Shown piece after piece: positions 13,800-20,277 of a stretch of 28,503 nucleotides of DNA. The stretch is from an uncultured Lachnospiraceae bacterium. GTDB lineage: Bacteria > Bacillota > Clostridia > Lachnospirales > Lachnospiraceae. Positions within the stretch are counted from its first letter, which is position 1; every line of letters starts with the position of its first letter. The notes under the pieces were generated by a model that saw only the letters and a program-made list of their open reading frames with translations, was not told the DNA's origin and ran no database searches. The stretch is taken from NCBI GenBank assembly GCA_948441955.1, contig CAOJQZ010000029.1, positions 1 to 28,503 of the forward strand. Reading direction: 5' to 3'. Position numbers and translations under genes: made by a program.

Positions 13800-15674
13800 C
13801 TAAGCTTCCCTTTTTTGTTCATGTTTTTTATACAGCCAGTATACTCCATAAGCCGGAATATTCACACCCTTGGCCTCCATTTCGCATCCTGTAATCAGAT
13901 CCTGATACATGCCGTCGTCCTCATTAATCCATGCTGTTTTATCAAATTCGCTGAAATTAAAAAGAGCTACCAGCTTTTCCTCTTTGTTTGCACGAGCAAT
14001 ACCAAGAATCGCTTTGTCCCAGGTGTCAATCGTCCACACATCCGCATCCCCGCAGAATACTTTTTTCTCCATACGAATATTCTCAAGTTTTTTCAGACCG
14101 TCAAATATCCTTTGCTGCAATGTGCCTTTCTGTTTTCTCAGCGCTTCCTTCTCCCACAAAAATTTTCCGCGGTGGAGATAACGGGAATCATCCCATTTCT
14201 TCGGATCCTTGTGGTAAGTATAATCATTTTCCTGTCCTATTTCATCACCGCTGTAGATTACCGGGATTCCGGACTGAACCAGCATATATGCATGAAGCAT
14301 AAGATCCAGACGGACAGCCTGTTCAAGCGCCGCATCATCTTTCTCATACGCCGCCTTTTCAATACCGCTTAAAGATGCGGTCGTTCCGCACAGTCTTGCA
14401 TCCCCTGATGCCGGATCCGAATTATACAGCTCTCCTCTTGCAAAAGAGCCTGGGTACTGTCCGGTAAGAAAGTTATTCAAATATCTCTTATGGCTTACTT
14501 CGCCGATTCCAAACTGCATAAGCCACAGATAATCAAGGCCCCAGCCAATATCATCATGACAGCGCAGATAGTTAAGAAAAACATAATCCTTCGGCAGAGT
14601 ATTCACCACATTCATCTGCTGCTTTAAGAGCATTGCGTCCTTCGTAGCTACACTGTGCCACGTTGTCGCCATCGTTGTAACATTATATAACATATGGCAT
14701 TCCGGCTTCTCTACACTTCCAAAATAGGGCACCACCTTATCCGGTGCCATAACTACCTCGCCAAGCAAAAGTACGCCTGGACAAACAATTTCTGTAATAA
14801 TACGCATAATACGTACAATATTATGTACCTGGGGAAGATTACGGCAGTTTGTGCCAAGCTGCTTCCAGATGTATGGAACCGCATCAATCCGGATAATATC
14901 AATTCCCTTATTCACCAGATTCAGCATATTGTAAATCATCTCGTTTAAAACAATTGGATTCCAATAGTTTAAATCCCACTGATATGGATAAAATGTTGTC
15001 ATAATAAACTGTTCCATATCCGGAAGCCATGAAAAATTCCCCGGCGCCGTAGTCGGAAACACCTCTGGCATCGTCTGCTCAAACTGCGCAGGAATATCAT
15101 AATTATCATAAAAATAATATCTGCTCTTATATTCAGGGTCTCCCTGCCTTGCCTTTTTCGCCCATTCATGCTCTTCCGACGTATGATTCATGACAAAATC
15201 AAGACAAATGCTGATTCCCCGTTTATGACATTCTCCTGCGAGATCTTCCAAATCCTCCATCGTCCCCAACTCCTGCTTTACCTTACGAAAATCCGCAACA
15301 GCGTATCCGCCGTCGCTTCTTCCTTCCGGCGAATCAAGAAGCGGCATCAGATGAAGGTAATTTACATTACACTCTTCTATATAATTCAGCTTTTTACGGA
15401 CTCCCTTAAGATTTTCAGCAAAAGCATCCACATACATCATCATGCCGAGCATCTGGTTTCCCCTGTACCAATCTGGATTTCTTTCTCTGTCCCGGTCCAT
15501 TTCTTTGAGCTTTGGACTTCTCTCCTTATACCACCGGAACATCTCATCACACAGATTCTCAAACATATCTGTACGGCCGCTGTACAGCTCATGATACAGC
15601 CATTTAAACTCGTCATAGAATTTTAAAAAACGCTCCCTGTACTCCTTATTGTAAGATTCGATAGGAATTTGCAT
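13800..15674 (-). CDS. GH13_4 amylosucrase-like glycoside hydrolase
   Basis: Enzyme of 624 residues in the alpha-amylase superfamily, closest by eye to amylosucrase and sucrose hydrolase (GH13 subfamily 4). Known members transfer glucose from sucrose onto alpha-1,4-glucan or water. The helical N-terminal domain (about 1-75) of amylosucrases is present. Catalytic residues are the nucleophile Asp264 (IRIDAVPYIWKQLGT), acid/base Glu306 (LLLGEVV) and stabiliser Asp374 (RCHDDIGW). GNFSWLP and YQWDLNYWNP are also subfamily hallmarks. The length fits (Neisseria enzyme about 636). No signal peptide, so it is cytoplasmic. It could instead be a sucrose hydrolase or act on another glucoside; the sequence does not settle this. 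The ATG follows AGGAGGGG. It has its own promoter and leads an operon with dus and the editing gene. Confidence 0.9.
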   Translation of the reverse strand: MQIPIESYNKEYRERFLKFYDEFKWLYHELYSGRTDMFENLCDEMFRWYKERSPKLKEMDRDRERNPDWYRGNQMLGMMMYVDAFAENLKGVRKKLNYIEECNVNYLHLMPLLDSPEGRSDGGYAVADFRKVKQELGTMEDLEDLAGECHKRGISICLDFVMNHTSEEHEWAKKARQGDPEYKSRYYFYDNYDIPAQFEQTMPEVFPTTAPGNFSWLPDMEQFIMTTFYPYQWDLNYWNPIVLNEMIYNMLNLVNKGIDIIRIDAVPYIWKQLGTNCRNLPQVHNIVRIMRIITEIVCPGVLLLGEVVMAPDKVVPYFGSVEKPECHMLYNVTTMATTWHSVATKDAMLLKQQMNVVNTLPKDYVFLNYLRCHDDIGWGLDYLWLMQFGIGEVSHKRYLNNFLTGQYPGSFARGELYNSDPASGDARLCGTTASLSGIEKAAYEKDDAALEQAVRLDLMLHAYMLVQSGIPVIYSGDEIGQENDYTYHKDPKKWDDSRYLHRGKFLWEKEALRKQKGTLQQRIFDGLKKLENIRMEKKVFCGDADVWTIDTWDKAILGIARANKEEKLVALFNFSEFDKTAWINEDDGMYQDLITGCEMEAKGVNIPAYGVYWLYKKHEQKREA

Positions 15675-15708
15675 AGAACATCCCCTCCTGTAACATTTTC
15701 TCTGATAT

Positions 15709-15737
15709 ATTCTACCACTTTCCGGCCCTTATCTCAA
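15709..15737 (-). promoter_or_regulatory. Promoter of the amylosucrase-dus-editing operon
   Basis: The minus strand reads TTGAGA (15737-15732), a 17-bp spacer and TAGAAT (15714-15709). The -35 box lies inside a 14-bp inverted repeat, TTATCT-CA-AGATAA (15729-15742), which could be an operator. No full cre match was found here. Confidence 0.7.
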
Positions 15738-15747
15738 GATAAACGCC

Positions 15748-16164
15748 CTATTCTCCAATAATCTTAATCAATACTCTTTTATCCCGTTTCCCGTCAAATT
15801 CAAAATAAAATATCTGCTCCCATGTCCCAAAATCCAGTTTGCCCTCTGTAATTGCCACAACTGTCTCTCGTCCCATGACGGTTCTTTTTAAATGCGCGTC
15901 CGCGTTGTCTTCATAGCCATTATGCATATACTGACTGTATGGTTTTTCCGGAGCCAGCTTTTCAAGCCATTTCTCGTAATCCTGATGCAGGCCGCTCTCA
16001 TCATCATTAATGAAAACACTGGCCGTAATATTCATGGCATTTACCAGCACCATTCCGTCCTTTATGCCGCTTTCATTTACTGCCTGCTGTACCTTACCGG
16101 TAATATTAACAAGCCCTCTCCTTGAAGGCAGATGAAAATGTATTTCCTTACGATATGATTTCAT
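15748..16164 (-). CDS. yjbQ: YjbQ/UPF0047 family protein
   Basis: Small cytoplasmic protein of 138 residues in the YjbQ (UPF0047) family, also annotated as secondary thiamine-phosphate synthase because one member complements thiE loss weakly. Family signs are the start MKSYRKEIHFHLPSRRGLVNIT, the ASVFINDDE stretch, HNGYEDNADAHLKR with conserved His residues, and the end stretch GTWEQIFYFEFDG. The true physiological reaction of this family is not settled. The ATG follows CAGGAGAAAGG. It is 73 bases before the amylosucrase-like gene, which has its own promoter. The nearby thiT gene makes a thiamine link tempting but is not evidence. Confidence 0.93.
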   Translation of the reverse strand: MKSYRKEIHFHLPSRRGLVNITGKVQQAVNESGIKDGMVLVNAMNITASVFINDDESGLHQDYEKWLEKLAPEKPYSQYMHNGYEDNADAHLKRTVMGRETVVAITEGKLDFGTWEQIFYFEFDGKRDKRVLIKIIGE

Positions 16165-16251
16165 AATCCTTTCTCCTGACCTTTTAAGATTTCGTGACTA
16201 TTTTAACATATTTATCCGGAATAATACAGACCTTGTTTTATAAATCCTTTA

Positions 16252-16280
16252 TTGACTTTATTTTAGTGTAGTAGTATGCT
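16252..16280 (+). promoter_or_regulatory. Promoter of lrgAB
   Basis: TTGACT (16252-16257), a 17-bp spacer and TATGCT (16275-16280). The predicted leader of about 40 bases includes a 5-bp hairpin ACCGG/CCGGT (16296-16311) that directly abuts the AAAAGG ribosome site. Confidence 0.7.
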
Positions 16281-16328
16281 AAGGCTTAACAATTCACCGG
16301 CAAACTCCGGTAAAAGGATGTGTTCGTC

Positions 16329-16685
16329 ATGAAAATCATAAAACAAACTGGTATTATATTTACTATCTGCTGGAGCAGTATTATTATCCAGCGTTATTTT
16401 CCCCTGCCGATTCCCGCAAGCGTAATCGGGCTTATCCTTCTTTTTTTATGCCTGATTACCGGAGTGCTTAAAATCAGCCACATACAGGAAAAATCGGATT
16501 TTCTCTTATCAAATATGGCCTTTTTCTTTATACCTGCCGGAGTTGGGATGATGAATTATTTTGATATTTTAAAGGAAAACTGGTTCATACTTCTTATCAT
16601 CTGTATTTTGTCAACCCTCATTACTTTTGCTGCCACTGCATACAGCATCCGATTCACCTTGAAACTAATGAACAGGAGGAAATAA
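16329..16685 (+). CDS. lrgA: CidA/LrgA family holin-like membrane protein
   Basis: Small membrane protein of 118 residues with about four helices, of the CidA/LrgA family. These are holin- or antiholin-like proteins that influence murein hydrolase activity, and with LrgB they are linked to transport of small metabolites such as pyruvate in some Firmicutes. The family stretch PLPIPASVIGLILLFLCLIT (about 24-43) is clear, followed by FIPAGVGMMNYF. The ATG at 16329 is preceded by AAAAGG at a workable distance; a GTG three codons upstream lies too near that site. It is followed by lrgB after three bases, the usual pair. Confidence 0.92.
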   Translation: MKIIKQTGIIFTICWSSIIIQRYFPLPIPASVIGLILLFLCLITGVLKISHIQEKSDFLLSNMAFFFIPAGVGMMNYFDILKENWFILLIICILSTLITFAATAYSIRFTLKLMNRRK

Positions 16686-16688
16686 GTC

Positions 16689-17366
16689 TTGTCAGAAATA
16701 TTTGAATCCCCATATTTTGGAATTGCTTTAACTATCTTCGCCTTTTGGTGTGGACAACTGCTTCAGAAAAAAACAGGATTGCTTCTCTGCAATCCCTTAA
16801 TACTCGCTATTATAATTATTATCAGCGTACTGCTGCTGTTTAAAATTCCTTATGACGCTTATCAGGAAGGCGGAAGCATCATAAATATGTTTCTGGCTCC
16901 GGCAACAGCATGCCTTGCCGTTTCCATTTATGCCAAAATTCAGATCTTAAAGAAAAACTGGCTTCCCATTCTGGTTGGCTGCACCTGCGGCTCTCTCACT
17001 TCCATGCTGAGTGTCTATGGATTGTGCCGCCTGTTTGCGCTTGATGATATCATGACAGCCTCTCTGATCCCAAAATCTGTCACTACTCCTATTGCTGTAA
17101 GTATTTCTGAAAGTCATGGCGGTGTTGTCCCTGTAACTGTTGTCGCCGTTATCTTTACCGGCATACTCGGAAGTATACTGGCTCCGGTTCTGATCAAAAT
17201 ATTCCGTATAAAGGATTCCATGACCGCAGGCCTAAGCATCGGGGCGTCAAGTCATGCGATCGGTACCTCAAAAGCTCTTGAAATCGGTGAAATCGAAGGG
17301 GCTATGAGCGGCCTTGCCATTGGTGTCTGCGGAATCATAACTGTAATTTTCTCTTTATTTATATAA
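16689..17366 (+). CDS. lrgB: LrgB family membrane protein
   Basis: Membrane protein of 225 residues, partner of LrgA. Family features are the glycine-rich helices, SLIPKSVTTPIAVSISESHG (about 124-143), and ASSHAIGTSKALEIGEIEGA (about 187-206), the best conserved part of LrgB. The start is TTG at 16689, 9 bases after AGGAGG located in the end of lrgA; no ATG is nearer. The gene is convergent with the YgjP-like gene and their ends overlap by 12 bases with no terminator between them. Confidence 0.94.
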   Translation: MSEIFESPYFGIALTIFAFWCGQLLQKKTGLLLCNPLILAIIIIISVLLLFKIPYDAYQEGGSIINMFLAPATACLAVSIYAKIQILKKNWLPILVGCTCGSLTSMLSVYGLCRLFALDDIMTASLIPKSVTTPIAVSISESHGGVVPVTVVAVIFTGILGSILAPVLIKIFRIKDSMTAGLSIGASSHAIGTSKALEIGEIEGAMSGLAIGVCGIITVIFSLFI

Positions 17367-17897
17367 ATGCTCTGACCGGGAGAGAAGTGCCTTTCTTTCC
17401 CGATAATCAGGAAGCACCTGTTCTACAATTTTCCAGAAGGCATTTGAATGATTCATCTCTATTCTGTGTGCCAACTCGTGAACCACCACATAGTCCAGTA
17501 CTCCTTCTGGCATAAGCATCAGTTTCCAGTTAAAATTCAGATTGCCCCTGTTACTGCAGCTTCCCCATCTTGTTTTTTGCTCCCGTATCGTAATTCTTCC
17601 ATAAGTAACCCCCATAATACCAGCAAAAAAGCTTACTCGTTCAGGAATCTGCTTCTTGGCTATATTAATTCCCCTGTGTCTCATTTCATCTGTAATTATA
17701 TATTGCTTCTCACAAGCTTTACAAAGCTTCTCCCGCTGCTCCTTTATCCACCTGCTTTTTTCCGAAAGAACTTGCTCTACCTGCCGCCTCGATACAAAAC
17801 GAGGCGACCTGACAATCACATGTCCATCCGCCGTTATCTGAACTGCAATCGTCTTTCTATCGGAACGAATCCAATCGTACTCTTTTTTCTCATTCAT
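17355..17897 (-). CDS. YgjP-like zinc metallopeptidase domain protein
   Basis: Cytoplasmic protein of 180 residues from the YgjP/SprT-like M48 metallopeptidase group. The zinc motif is His140-Glu141-x-x-His144 in VVHELAHRIEMNHS, with His150 as the likely third ligand. The family block RWGSCSNRGNLNFNWKL (about 110-126) precedes it. The N-terminal half is a small beta-rich domain starting from YDWIRSDRKTIAVQIT. The substrate is unknown for the family. The ATG at 17897 is 7 bases after GAGGTG; the GTG at 17912 overlaps that site and was rejected. The stop lies inside the end of lrgB on the other strand. Confidence 0.9.
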   Translation of the reverse strand: MNEKKEYDWIRSDRKTIAVQITADGHVIVRSPRFVSRRQVEQVLSEKSRWIKEQREKLCKACEKQYIITDEMRHRGINIAKKQIPERVSFFAGIMGVTYGRITIREQKTRWGSCSNRGNLNFNWKLMLMPEGVLDYVVVHELAHRIEMNHSNAFWKIVEQVLPDYRERKALLSRSEHLYK

Positions 17898-17942
17898 TCT
17901 GCCACACCTCACTGTTTCCCTTAAATGTTACCACATTTATGC

Positions 17943-17971
17943 TTGCACTTCTATGCCAATTTTGCTAAACT
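17943..17971 (+). promoter_or_regulatory. Promoter of yjfB
   Basis: TTGCAC (17943-17948), a 17-bp spacer and TAAACT (17966-17971) with an extended -10 TG. The leader is short, about 16 bases, just enough for the GAGGTG ribosome site. Confidence 0.6.
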
Positions 17972-17993
17972 AAATGCTGAAGAGGTGATCTGC

Positions 17994-18170
17994 ATGGATA
18001 TTTCTGCACTATCGACATATATGTCGATGAGTAATTTAAGCATGAATGTAAACATTGCCGTGATGTCCAAGATCCTCGACACAGCAGAGGCCTCCGGTGA
18101 AGCACTTTTACAAATGACAGACGCTGCACTCACACCGGGGCTTGGAGAGTTAATCGATATCAGGGCATAG
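17994..18170 (+). CDS. yjfB: YjfB family small protein (putative motility protein)
   Basis: Small protein of 58 residues matching the YjfB family (labelled putative motility protein, function not shown). The pattern MDISALSTYMSMSNL followed by an amphipathic stretch VNIAVMSKILDTAEASGEAL is typical. In Bacillus, yjfB belongs to the motility regulon. No flagellar gene and no sigma-D promoter is visible here; the promoter looks sigma-A. The ATG at 17994 follows AGAGGTGA; an earlier ATG at 17925 lies upstream of the promoter and has no ribosome site. A strong terminator follows. Confidence 0.82.
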   Translation: MDISALSTYMSMSNLSMNVNIAVMSKILDTAEASGEALLQMTDAALTPGLGELIDIRA

Positions 18171-18174
18171 ATGA

Positions 18175-18202
18175 AGCCGGGGAATTAAACCCCGGTTTTT
18201 TC
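18175..18202 (+). terminator. Terminator of yjfB
   Basis: CCGGGG (18177-18182), loop AATTAAA and CCCCGG (18190-18195), followed by six T. It starts a few bases after the stop codon. Confidence 0.95.
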
Positions 18203-18263
18203 TATCTGAAGTACTCTTTTTCATTCTTTATATCCCGTCACACTTCAAGAAAATGATATAGGA

Positions 18264-18310
18264 TGTCGTTTTATGTCGAATCATAACGTTTTTAATAGAT
18301 TTTTGTCTAA
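18264..18310 (+). promoter_or_regulatory. Phased 0A-box-like heptamers upstream of the Spo0A-C gene
   Basis: An exact Spo0A box TGTCGAA lies at 18274-18280. A related TGTCGTT lies exactly 10 bp before it (18264-18270), and TGTCTAA lies 30 bp after it (18304-18310). All three have the same orientation and helical face. Spo0A binds tandem boxes with about 10-bp spacing, so this is a plausible site for Spo0A or for the gene's own product; no binding is shown. Confidence 0.5.
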
Positions 18311-18323
18311 ATATTTCCTTTTA

Positions 18324-18353
18324 TTTCCATTTTTATATTTTATCCTTTACAAT
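18324..18353 (+). promoter_or_regulatory. Possible promoter of the Spo0A-C gene
   Basis: TTTCCA (18324-18329), an 18-bp spacer and TACAAT (18348-18353) would start RNA near 18360 and leave room for the AGGGGG ribosome site. A second candidate, TTTACA (18346-18351) with TATAAC (18369-18374), is better in sequence but would start inside the ribosome site, so it is less likely. Confidence 0.35.
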
Positions 18354-18388
18354 TATTTCGTTTCATTATATAACTAGGGGGAATAATT

Positions 18389-18730
18389 ATGGATTCAATC
18401 CACAGACTTGTCTTCCGTCTTGGCATCCGCTCAACATATCAGGGATTCCGCTATCTTTGCTATGCTTTATATCTCTGCCGTCAAGATGAGGATTATCTTT
18501 TGTCTATCTATAAGCATCTTTATCTCGACATTGCACAGCACTATAAGGTCAGCAGAGACAGTGTGGAACATTGCATCCGGACAGTTGTATCGATATGCTG
18601 GGATAAAGGAAACCGAGAGTTTCTTATCGAGATGGCTGGATATGAATTGACACAAAAACCAACAAACAGTGAATTTATTGATATTCTTCATCACTATTTA
18701 AAAACACATAAAGACCGCCTTGAACCCTAA
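18389..18730 (+). CDS. Stand-alone Spo0A C-terminal DNA-binding domain protein
   Basis: Protein of 113 residues that equals the effector domain of the sporulation master regulator Spo0A without its receiver domain. Matching stretches are LGIRSTYQGFRYLCYAL (about 11-27, Spo0A LGVPAHIKGYLYL), YLDIAQHYKVSRDSVEHCIR (about 45-64, the recognition helix region), ICWDKGN (about 69-75) and KPTNSEFIDIL (about 90-100). The recognition helix keeps the Arg/Ser-x-x-Val-Glu pattern, so 0A-box-type DNA binding is likely. There is no phosphoacceptor aspartate, so the protein cannot be switched by phosphorelay in the usual way. It could be a constitutive regulator, a competitor of Spo0A or a degenerate paralogue. 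The ATG follows AGGGGG. The stop codon lies inside the terminator. Confidence 0.9.
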   Translation: MDSIHRLVFRLGIRSTYQGFRYLCYALYLCRQDEDYLLSIYKHLYLDIAQHYKVSRDSVEHCIRTVVSICWDKGNREFLIEMAGYELTQKPTNSEFIDILHHYLKTHKDRLEP

Positions 18731-18743
18731 GGCGGTCTATTTA
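18707..18743. terminator. Bidirectional terminator shared by the Spo0A-C and LCP genes
   Basis: A perfect 10-bp stem AGACCGCCTT/AAGGCGGTCT (18712-18721 and 18729-18738) around a 7-base loop. The last codons and the TAA stop of the Spo0A-C gene lie within it. The plus strand ends ATTTAT and the minus strand TTTATGTG; both tails are modest, but the stem is strong. Confidence 0.85.
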
Positions 18744-19985
18744 TCAATATCCCAAGTATTCCTGTATTTTTCCTGCAATTTCGCTGACGATTCCCCAATC
18801 CGGCACAGTAACATACAACGGGCCGTCATTATAAGAATAACAATACTGCTGTCCGCTGTCATCTCCGGATGCGGCGACGGATTCAATCTCCCATCCCTTC
18901 ATATCATCAAGCTGCATGCGGATTAGCGACTTAATCTGGGCTTCCGACATATTCGTTTCAGCGTTTCCGACAACACTGTTAATCATTCCATTCGCCCGGA
19001 ACAAAATCATAGGCGATATTGCCTTTTTTATCAGGCCGCTAAGAAGAGCCTGCTGATTCTTGCCCCTCTGGTTGTCTCCATCTGTAAAAGCCTGTCTCTC
19101 TCTCACAAATGCCAGAGCTTCTTTTCCATTAAAATGGTTTTTTCCTTCCTGAACCTCTACGATAGCGCCCGCATCTTCTCCTGTTGTAAATTTCAGCTCT
19201 GATTCTACATCCACACCGCCCATTACATCTACAATTTCCTCAACCGAAGTGAAGTTTACTCTTATATAAAATGGGATTTCGGTTTCATATAAATTTTCAA
19301 GAGTTGCAATTGACGCGTCAATACCATATATGCCGGCATGGGTCAGTTTATCATTCTGCCCTTCTGATATTCCCGGAATCTGAACATAATAATCCCTTGG
19401 AGTTGTTGTCAGGAGAATCTTATGTGTCCGGGGATTAATCGTGGCAATCAAATTCACATCGCTTCTACTCTCCTGTACAATTTCACCATAGACATCAATC
19501 CCGCTAATATAAATATTGAATGGCTGCTTCGTCACATTCATTGCATGCTCCTGTATGTAAGACCCATTTTCATCGCCGGTCGCGATTTTATCAAGCGCCC
19601 CGTTTACTTTTAATGCATAAAAACCAAACAATGTAAAAAGCACACTGATTACAATTGCTGGGATTTTACCGTTGCTTTTATATCTTCTGTTTCTACCGGC
19701 CCTGCACAGCATCCTTCTTACGATGACCAGAAGGATTAACGCAATGCCGGTCAGAACAAGCATATACTTTAGGGGAAATATCGCCAAAATCATCATGGAG
19801 CCAATGAAAAAAAGGGAGGCAAAAATCTGAACCTGCCATAAGAGCCTACCAAAAGCTTTCATCCTTTTAGGTACAGGCTCTGCGTACCTGCTCTCCCTAT
19901 GTTTTCTCTTTTTTTCTTTTCTTCTATTATTCCCATTTTCTGTGTGATGAGACTTAATATACTTTAACTGATCACGGTATTCCAT
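18744..19985 (-). CDS. LCP (LytR-CpsA-Psr) family cell-wall polymer ligase
   Basis: Membrane-anchored phosphotransferase, 413 residues, that attaches wall teichoic acids or other glycopolymers to peptidoglycan. A basic cytoplasmic N-terminus (1-45) precedes three hydrophobic segments (about 48-70, 73-92, 108-126). The extracellular LCP domain carries PFNIYISGID, Arg174 and Asp176 (SRSDVNLI), Arg197-Asp198 (TPRDYY), HAGIYG, and the RERQAF...GDNQRGKNQQ block (about 295-312). These residues bind the pyrophosphate and magnesium. Most LCP proteins have one membrane helix; three is less usual. The ATG follows GCAGGTTAG, a moderate site, 15 bases after the HPr gene. It ends the cdaA operon, followed by a strong terminator. 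Confidence 0.92.
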   Translation of the reverse strand: MEYRDQLKYIKSHHTENGNNRRKEKKRKHRESRYAEPVPKRMKAFGRLLWQVQIFASLFFIGSMMILAIFPLKYMLVLTGIALILLVIVRRMLCRAGRNRRYKSNGKIPAIVISVLFTLFGFYALKVNGALDKIATGDENGSYIQEHAMNVTKQPFNIYISGIDVYGEIVQESRSDVNLIATINPRTHKILLTTTPRDYYVQIPGISEGQNDKLTHAGIYGIDASIATLENLYETEIPFYIRVNFTSVEEIVDVMGGVDVESELKFTTGEDAGAIVEVQEGKNHFNGKEALAFVRERQAFTDGDNQRGKNQQALLSGLIKKAISPMILFRANGMINSVVGNAETNMSEAQIKSLIRMQLDDMKGWEIESVAASGDDSGQQYCYSYNDGPLYVTVPDWGIVSEIAGKIQEYLGY

Positions 19986-20000
19986 AACTAACCTGCTTTT

Positions 20001-20264
20001 TCATTCTCCCAGCCCGCTTTCCACTGCTTCAATCATAGACTGAAGCGCTTCTTCCTCACCCGGCCCATCACATACAAGAACAATTTCATCTCCAGATTTT
20101 ATACAAGAGCCAAGGACACTCAAAACACTTTTTGCATTCGCAGTTGTATCCTTGTGCTCAAACATAACCTTACAGTCGTACTTGTTTGCCATATTGCAGA
20201 ATATTCCTGCCGGCCTTAGATGCAGCCCCGTAGGATTGCTGATTTTTACCTTTCTCCGTACCAT
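20001..20264 (-). CDS. HPr family phosphocarrier protein
   Basis: Phosphocarrier of the PTS, 87 residues. His15 in NPTGLHLRPAG takes phosphate from enzyme I, and Ser46 in NAKSVLSVLG is the HPr-kinase site of Firmicutes. Both are present, so this is a true HPr rather than a Crh-type protein lacking the His. Length and fold match. Whether it is the cell's main HPr is uncertain, because ptsI is not nearby. The ATG follows AGGAG and comes 13 bases after cdaR. Its position in the c-di-AMP operon, rather than beside ptsI, is notable. It could serve in sugar uptake or only as a CcpA cofactor through Ser46. Confidence 0.9.
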   Translation of the reverse strand: MVRRKVKISNPTGLHLRPAGIFCNMANKYDCKVMFEHKDTTANAKSVLSVLGSCIKSGDEIVLVCDGPGEEEALQSMIEAVESGLGE

Positions 20265-20277
20265 ACTAACATAACTC

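Noticed and set aside
13683..14372. Open reading frame of 229 codons on the plus strand across the dus-amylosucrase junction
   Set aside because: It lies opposite two well supported genes, has no ribosome site and no recognisable protein features.
18261..18281. Sigma-H-like promoter (AGGA ... GAAT) before the Spo0A-C gene
   Set aside because: The distance between AGGA and GAAT is 14 bases, three fewer than in known sigma-H promoters such as spoVG.
18346..18374. TTTACA-N17-TATAAC promoter for the Spo0A-C gene
   Set aside because: It would start the RNA at or inside the ribosome site, leaving no usable leader.
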